Part shown: one piece after another, positions 61,401 to 64,000 of the stretch
How positions within the stretch are numbered: the first letter of the stretch is position 1
Layout: every line of letters begins with the position of its first letter
Assembly (NCBI RefSeq): GCF_026126425.1
Contig: NZ_JAFMPW010000002.1
Span: 372,001 to 436,000 of the forward strand
From: Muriicola sp. Z0-33
Lineage (GTDB): Bacteria; Bacteroidota; Bacteroidia; Flavobacteriales; Flavobacteriaceae
DNA: 64,000 bases
Direction: 5' to 3'
The notes under the pieces: model-generated
Databases searched by the model: none
Seen by the model: the letters and a program-made list of their open reading frames with translations, nothing else
Told to the model about the DNA's origin: nothing
Translations under genes and position numbers: made by a program

Positions 61401-62390
61401 AAAGAAGCAGGTGTTTACAAATTTCAATGGAGAAACAAGGTAGGATTAGGCACCAACTCTACAGAGAGCAATGACAGCTGGCTTAGATTCCCGGATGCGT
61501 CTGAATTTTACGGTCAGAAGAACTCTGGAGAAATTATTTATCCAAAAGGAAGCGATAAAAATCCGTGGCCCAATGGTGCCGGAAAAGAAGGATGGTTCAA
61601 AGTATATTTAGACAACGGATTAGATTGGACCTGGTCTACCAATACCAGTGATAATGATGCTCACGACATTTACGTCAGGTTTGATGCCCCTGGAGTATAT
61701 ACCATGGAAATATCCGGAAGGTCTAAAGGCCATATTCTGGATAGAATAGTCCTTAGCAAGGACATAAATAATCCCACTGATATGGAGCTCGAAGAAACGC
61801 AGTGCGATACAGCAATGAATGCCGGTCCTAGTCTGATGTTGGAAAATGCATCTGCCGTAGAAGGTGAGGTCATAGAATTTGATATCCAATTATCTAAAAT
61901 TAGTGATGAGACTATTACCATAGATATTGTTTTCTCTAATGAAACTGCCGAATCAGAAGATTATTTTTCTAATGTTAAGACAGTGACCTTTGAGCCAGGA
62001 GAAACAGTGAAAACCATAAGTGTTCCTACAAGAAATGACAATGCCCCCGAAGAGGATGAAACAATTATTGTTGGTGTTAGTGAGGTGAAGAGCGGGGTAT
62101 TACAAGACTTCTCGGATACGGCAATTTTAACCATAATAGATGAAGATGCTCCTCTGACTATATATCCAAATCCGGCCAAAGCCAATAATAGTGTCCATCT
62201 TGAAGGACTCATTACAGGGAATTATCGTATGGGTATTTTCTCTATGTCTGGTGAACTTATTCAGAGCGAACTTATTACTGTTCAGGGAACTACTCATGAA
62301 GTTGTTCTGAGCAATATGGCAAGAGGCTTCTATATTATCCGTGCTGCCGGTATACAAAAATCTTTTAGTGGAAAACTAATTGTACAATAA
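58458..62390 (+). CDS. Secreted multidomain DUF5060/apiosidase-like glycosidase with T9SS sorting domain
   Basis: The 1310-aa product begins with a signal peptide (LLAVLLLSFYGLFSQ). DUF5060-type N-terminal beta domain (~20-120) and a TIM-barrel-like region (~150-500) follow, with the candidate catalytic acid motif [13 protein letters not shown] (Glu342/343). Next come a carbohydrate-binding-type domain (~619-816), a BIG2-like Ig domain (~818-905: SSDPSVATVNANGTVSALTAGT), a second copy of the same binding domain (~919-1116), a Calx-beta domain (~1122-1230) and a T9SS type A sorting domain (PLTIYPNPAK, ~1233-1310). It should be exported through the T9SS and bind and cleave a polysaccharide; the substrate is unknown. 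Confidence 0.85.
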   Translation: MRFNRFPLLAVLLLSFYGLFSQSTVSGELRKWHTITILFNGPDANENSGTNPFLDYRLNVNFTGPNGETFVVPGYFAADGNAANTGATSGNKWAVKFTPNQTGQWNYTASFRSGSNVATSLDVNAGTATSFNGASGNFNISTSNKTNPDNRAKGRLNYVGERYLKFEETGKYFLKAGADSPENLLGYGEFDNTVNSKTWSPHLQDWNNGDPTWQNGKGKGLIGAINYLSEKGMNAFSFLTMNVIGDGKDVWPWAAANHGDLDGASGADATNRTRYDVSKLAQWEILFSHADSKGMYLHFKTQETENLELLDGNQLGTQRKLYYRELIARFGHHLALNWNLGEEFDIYDAALINSYADYIRSVDPYDHHIVIHSYPNAQNQLYNPLLGSSGQITGPSLQISIDNVHEDVKRWITTSANAGKKWVVANDEQGPYQAGVNADGNYSGDKGTQADNRANVRNKVLWGTLMAGGAGVEYYFGYQTGETDLTAQDWRSRSTKWEDAKIALQFFEQQLPYWTMQSNDQITSSGNDYCLEKSGDVYAIYLPNGGSTNLNLSSVSGTFSVQWFNPRNGGNLQNGSVQEIAGGGNRSIGNPPNSTSSDWVALIKKTEGSSGGGGGQTNNCEALFESNNGLVIIEAENINAAAGWNTHSSVADYSGSGYLEWEGGDYFSTPGNGLSTTSIKINEPGTYLFQWRNKVGHGTNTTESNDTWLRFPDASDFFGQKGNGSIVYPKGSGKTPTPNGAGSNGWFKVYVNSLSWTWSTNTSDNDAHKIYVTFDTPGVYTMEISGRSNHHLIDRIVLSNDFNSGTDLSLEETDCEGGQNPTIAVNGVTISQNELTLNIGSNYTLGSTVLPSNASNKTVFWSSSDPSVATVNANGTVSALTAGTTTITVRTEDGNYTATALLEVTTSSDPNPEPEPSTDCDADYVANNNIVIIEAEHLNVSPGWTHKSDIAGYSGNGYIEWEGEDYFTNPGNGLITATIDIKEAGVYKFQWRNKVGLGTNSTESNDSWLRFPDASEFYGQKNSGEIIYPKGSDKNPWPNGAGKEGWFKVYLDNGLDWTWSTNTSDNDAHDIYVRFDAPGVYTMEISGRSKGHILDRIVLSKDINNPTDMELEETQCDTAMNAGPSLMLENASAVEGEVIEFDIQLSKISDETITIDIVFSNETAESEDYFSNVKTVTFEPGETVKTISVPTRNDNAPEEDETIIVGVSEVKSGVLQDFSDTAILTIIDEDAPLTIYPNPAKANNSVHLEGLITGNYRMGIFSMSGELIQSELITVQGTTHEVVLSNMARGFYIIRAAGIQKSFSGKLIVQ
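60312..60905 (+). repeat. Internal binding-domain repeat, copy 1 (residues ~619-816)
   Basis: Codes a ~198-residue beta-sandwich with marks IIEAEN, YSGSGYLEWEGGDYF, FQWRNKVGHGTNTTESND and IDRIVLS. It matches the copy at 61212-61806 at most positions. The IDRIVL end is typical of CBM6/malectin-like folds. Confidence 0.8.
61212..61806 (+). repeat. Internal binding-domain repeat, copy 2 (residues ~919-1116)
   Basis: Second copy of the same domain, with IIEAEH, YSGNGYIEWEGEDYF, FQWRNKVGLGTNSTESND and LDRIVLS. The copies are similar but clearly diverged in DNA, so the duplication is not recent. Confidence 0.8.
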
Positions 62391-62440
62391 AGGTTGGTTT
62401 GATTAATAGGGCAATTATTAAGATTTGCCATGTTTTGATT

Positions 62441-62471
62441 GTGCGGGATATCCCTTGTGGGTATTCCGCAC
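62441..62471 (+). terminator. Hairpin after the DUF5060 gene
   Basis: A ~13-bp stem with two G-U pairs (GTGCGGGATATCC / GGTATTCCGCAC region) starts 51 nt after the stop and could terminate transcription, although the T tract after it is broken. The rest of the 316-nt spacer (62391-62706) shows no gene. Confidence 0.5.
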
Positions 62472-62706
62472 TTCAACTTTATAGCCTTTTCATTTACTCA
62501 CTACGGTAACAATGTTAAAAATCCCCTGTATTATGAGGAGTTTGAATCATTTTTAGCACGGTTAAAAGGTGCAGATCGAGTATTTCCGTACGTTATCGAG
62601 AATTAAACTACAGTGCGGGTTTCTGTGCTTAAGTTTATAGTCCCTGAATTTTCTGAAACCTTCCTGCTGGCGGGCTATTGGTTAAGTTAAAGTGCTATTT
62701 GCAACT

Positions 62707-64000
62707 ATGCAAAAAGTACGAAGACCAACCAATGAAATGAGAGCAAACTGGATCAGTAACGCAAAAGAATTTAGGTTATATCTTGTAGTCCTAATAGTCT
62801 CGTTTTGCCAAGAAGTTTGTTTTTCCCAGGTTGAAATTAAAGGAGAACAAAGGATTTGGCATACCACTACCCTTCTCTTTGAAGGTCCACAATCTGCTGA
62901 AGATAATAGCAACAATCCCTTCCGGAATTATCGCCTTAATGTTTCATTTGTATCACCTTCGGGTAATACCTTTCTGGTACCCGGATACTTCGCCGCAGAC
63001 GGCAATGCAGCAGAAACCGGAGCTAGCTCCGGAAATAAATGGGCTGTACATTTCACGCCTGATGAAATTGGCAGATGGACCTATTTAGTTTCTTTCAGAA
63101 CAGGGAATGAGGTAGCGGTTAGTCTTGAATCATCAGCGGGGGTTCCAATGGCTATGGATGGGGATAGTGGGAGTTTTGAAGTATTTGACAACAATAAATC
63201 ACTACCAGATAACAGGGCAAAAGGCAGATTAAGTTATATGGGGAAGCGCTACCTTAAATTTGAAGGCAGTGATGCATACTTTATAAAAGTAGGTGCCGAT
63301 TCTCCCGAAAACTTACTTGCCCATAAAGACTTCGACAATGCAGTGACCACAAAAGACTGGAGCCCGCATATTATTGATTGGCAAGCTGGTGATCCTGTAT
63401 GGCAGGGAGATAAAGGCAAAGGACTGATTGGTGCGATAAATTATCTGGCCTCCAAAGGAATGAATGCCTTTGCTTTTAATATGTTTAATCTGGACGACCC
63501 TAACACCAACAATGACGGAGGAGACCGGACAATCTGGCCCTGGTCTTCAACAGATATACCACTGATGGAAGGAGCAAGTACCGCATCAATAGATAGCAGA
63601 ATGAGGTACGATGTATCTAAATTGGCCCAATGGGAAATACTTTTTAGCCATGGGGATGCAAAAGGAATGTTTTTACATTTTAAAACACAGGAAAGAGGGA
63701 ATTTAAAATTACTGGATGGCGGTGATCTCGGGGTTCAAAGAAAATTATACTACCGGGAAATCATAGCCAGATTTGGACACCACCTGGCCCTTAACTGGAA
63801 CCTGGGAGAAGAATTTCATATTTATGACCCGGATCTCGTTAGCAGGTTGTCTTCCTATATCAAAGCGGTTGATCCTTATGACCACCTAATTGTTCTGCAT
63901 ACCTTCCCGGGGCAACAAGAGCGTTCTTATAACCCACTTCTTGGCAACAACAGTGGATTAAATGGTGCCTCTCTTCAAATAGATATTTCAAAGGTACACG
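62707..64000 (+). CDS. Second DUF5060/apiosidase-like secreted glycosidase (3' end beyond window)
   Basis: The frame stays open to the window edge (431 codons seen). It has a long N-terminus with a hydrophobic signal ([18 protein letters not shown]) and then the same DUF5060 and barrel segments as the preceding gene: [60 protein letters not shown] and [15 protein letters not shown]. The ATG at 62707 or the internal ATG at 62737 could be the start. It is a tandem paralogue of the upstream gene. The remaining domains, probably including a T9SS tail, are outside the window. Confidence 0.85.
   Translation, partial: MQKVRRPTNEMRANWISNAKEFRLYLVVLIVSFCQEVCFSQVEIKGEQRIWHTTTLLFEGPQSAEDNSNNPFRNYRLNVSFVSPSGNTFLVPGYFAADGNAAETGASSGNKWAVHFTPDEIGRWTYLVSFRTGNEVAVSLESSAGVPMAMDGDSGSFEVFDNNKSLPDNRAKGRLSYMGKRYLKFEGSDAYFIKVGADSPENLLAHKDFDNAVTTKDWSPHIIDWQAGDPVWQGDKGKGLIGAINYLASKGMNAFAFNMFNLDDPNTNNDGGDRTIWPWSSTDIPLMEGASTASIDSRMRYDVSKLAQWEILFSHGDAKGMFLHFKTQERGNLKLLDGGDLGVQRKLYYREIIARFGHHLALNWNLGEEFHIYDPDLVSRLSSYIKAVDPYDHLIVLHTFPGQQERSYNPLLGNNSGLNGASLQIDISKVH

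Noticed and set aside
62682-62915. Minus-strand ORF of 77 codons
   Set aside because: It is antisense to the start of the second DUF5060 gene, whose long frame and homology are clear.
1-64000. CRISPR arrays, insertion sequences, prophage or integrase genes
   Set aside because: No repeat-spacer array, transposase motif, terminal inverted repeat or phage gene was seen at any scale.

Overview
The window reads as chromosome of a marine member of the Flavobacteriaceae (Bacteroidota). The evidence is a PorP/SprF-type type IX secretion (T9SS) protein, T9SS C-terminal sorting domains, families typical of the phylum (DUF4290, DUF2911, DUF493, START-like, fused CcsBA), lipobox lipoproteins, bacillithiol synthesis (BshB1), and promoters of the Bacteroidota form TTG-N17-21-TAnnTTTG instead of -35/-10 boxes. 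Base composition is AT-rich and even, and gene density is high. I see no insertion sequence, prophage, integrase, CRISPR array or rRNA.

Layout. 1-4.1 kb: end of a PD40-repeat envelope protein, a PorP/SprF barrel with a C-terminal SPOR-like domain, a 57-codon ORF and a response regulator with Glu at the phospho-acceptor position. The last three share one 5' architecture: a hairpin, then ACAACCCAAAT, then exactly 10 nt, then ATG. I regard this as the most unusual signal in the window. 4.2-11.4 kb: a PfkB kinase and a minus-strand hydroxyproline-degradation operon (epimerase, DUF885 metalloprotein, ketoglutarate-semialdehyde dehydrogenase, DapA-family deaminase) with a divergent AraC regulator; no gene for the D-hydroxyproline dehydrogenase step is adjacent. 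11.5-19 kb: M28 peptidase, tRNA-His, TPR histidine kinase, bshB1 with a transsulfuration enzyme, and a MATE exporter. 19.2-31 kb: fused CcsBA, a DUF2520/kdsC/maf run, a small MscS, and a tight PIG-L deacetylase / 33-aa membrane microprotein / sodium-solute symporter set. 31-44.7 kb: DUF2911, a T9SS cargo, an SRPBCC-SDR-photolyase operon, peptidase and iron-sulfur genes, pirin, MurA with Asp for the active-site Cys, DUF4290 and DUF493. 44.8-53 kb: AAA ATPase, RecQ, Fmt, HU, YqgE, class IV aminotransferase, tRNA-Met, alcohol dehydrogenase, hibernation factor. 53-58 kb: MBL/beta-CASP hydrolase, a lipoprotein, a VIT1-type transporter, a second lipoprotein, a haloalkane dehalogenase. 58.4-64 kb: two tandem paralogous DUF5060-type secreted glycosidase-like proteins, the second cut by the window end, probably the start of a polysaccharide-degradation cluster.

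Where the longest possible reading frame began at TTG or GTG, I placed starts by promoter position and family alignment; this matters for about a dozen genes. Functions are judged from motifs read by eye. No database search was run.
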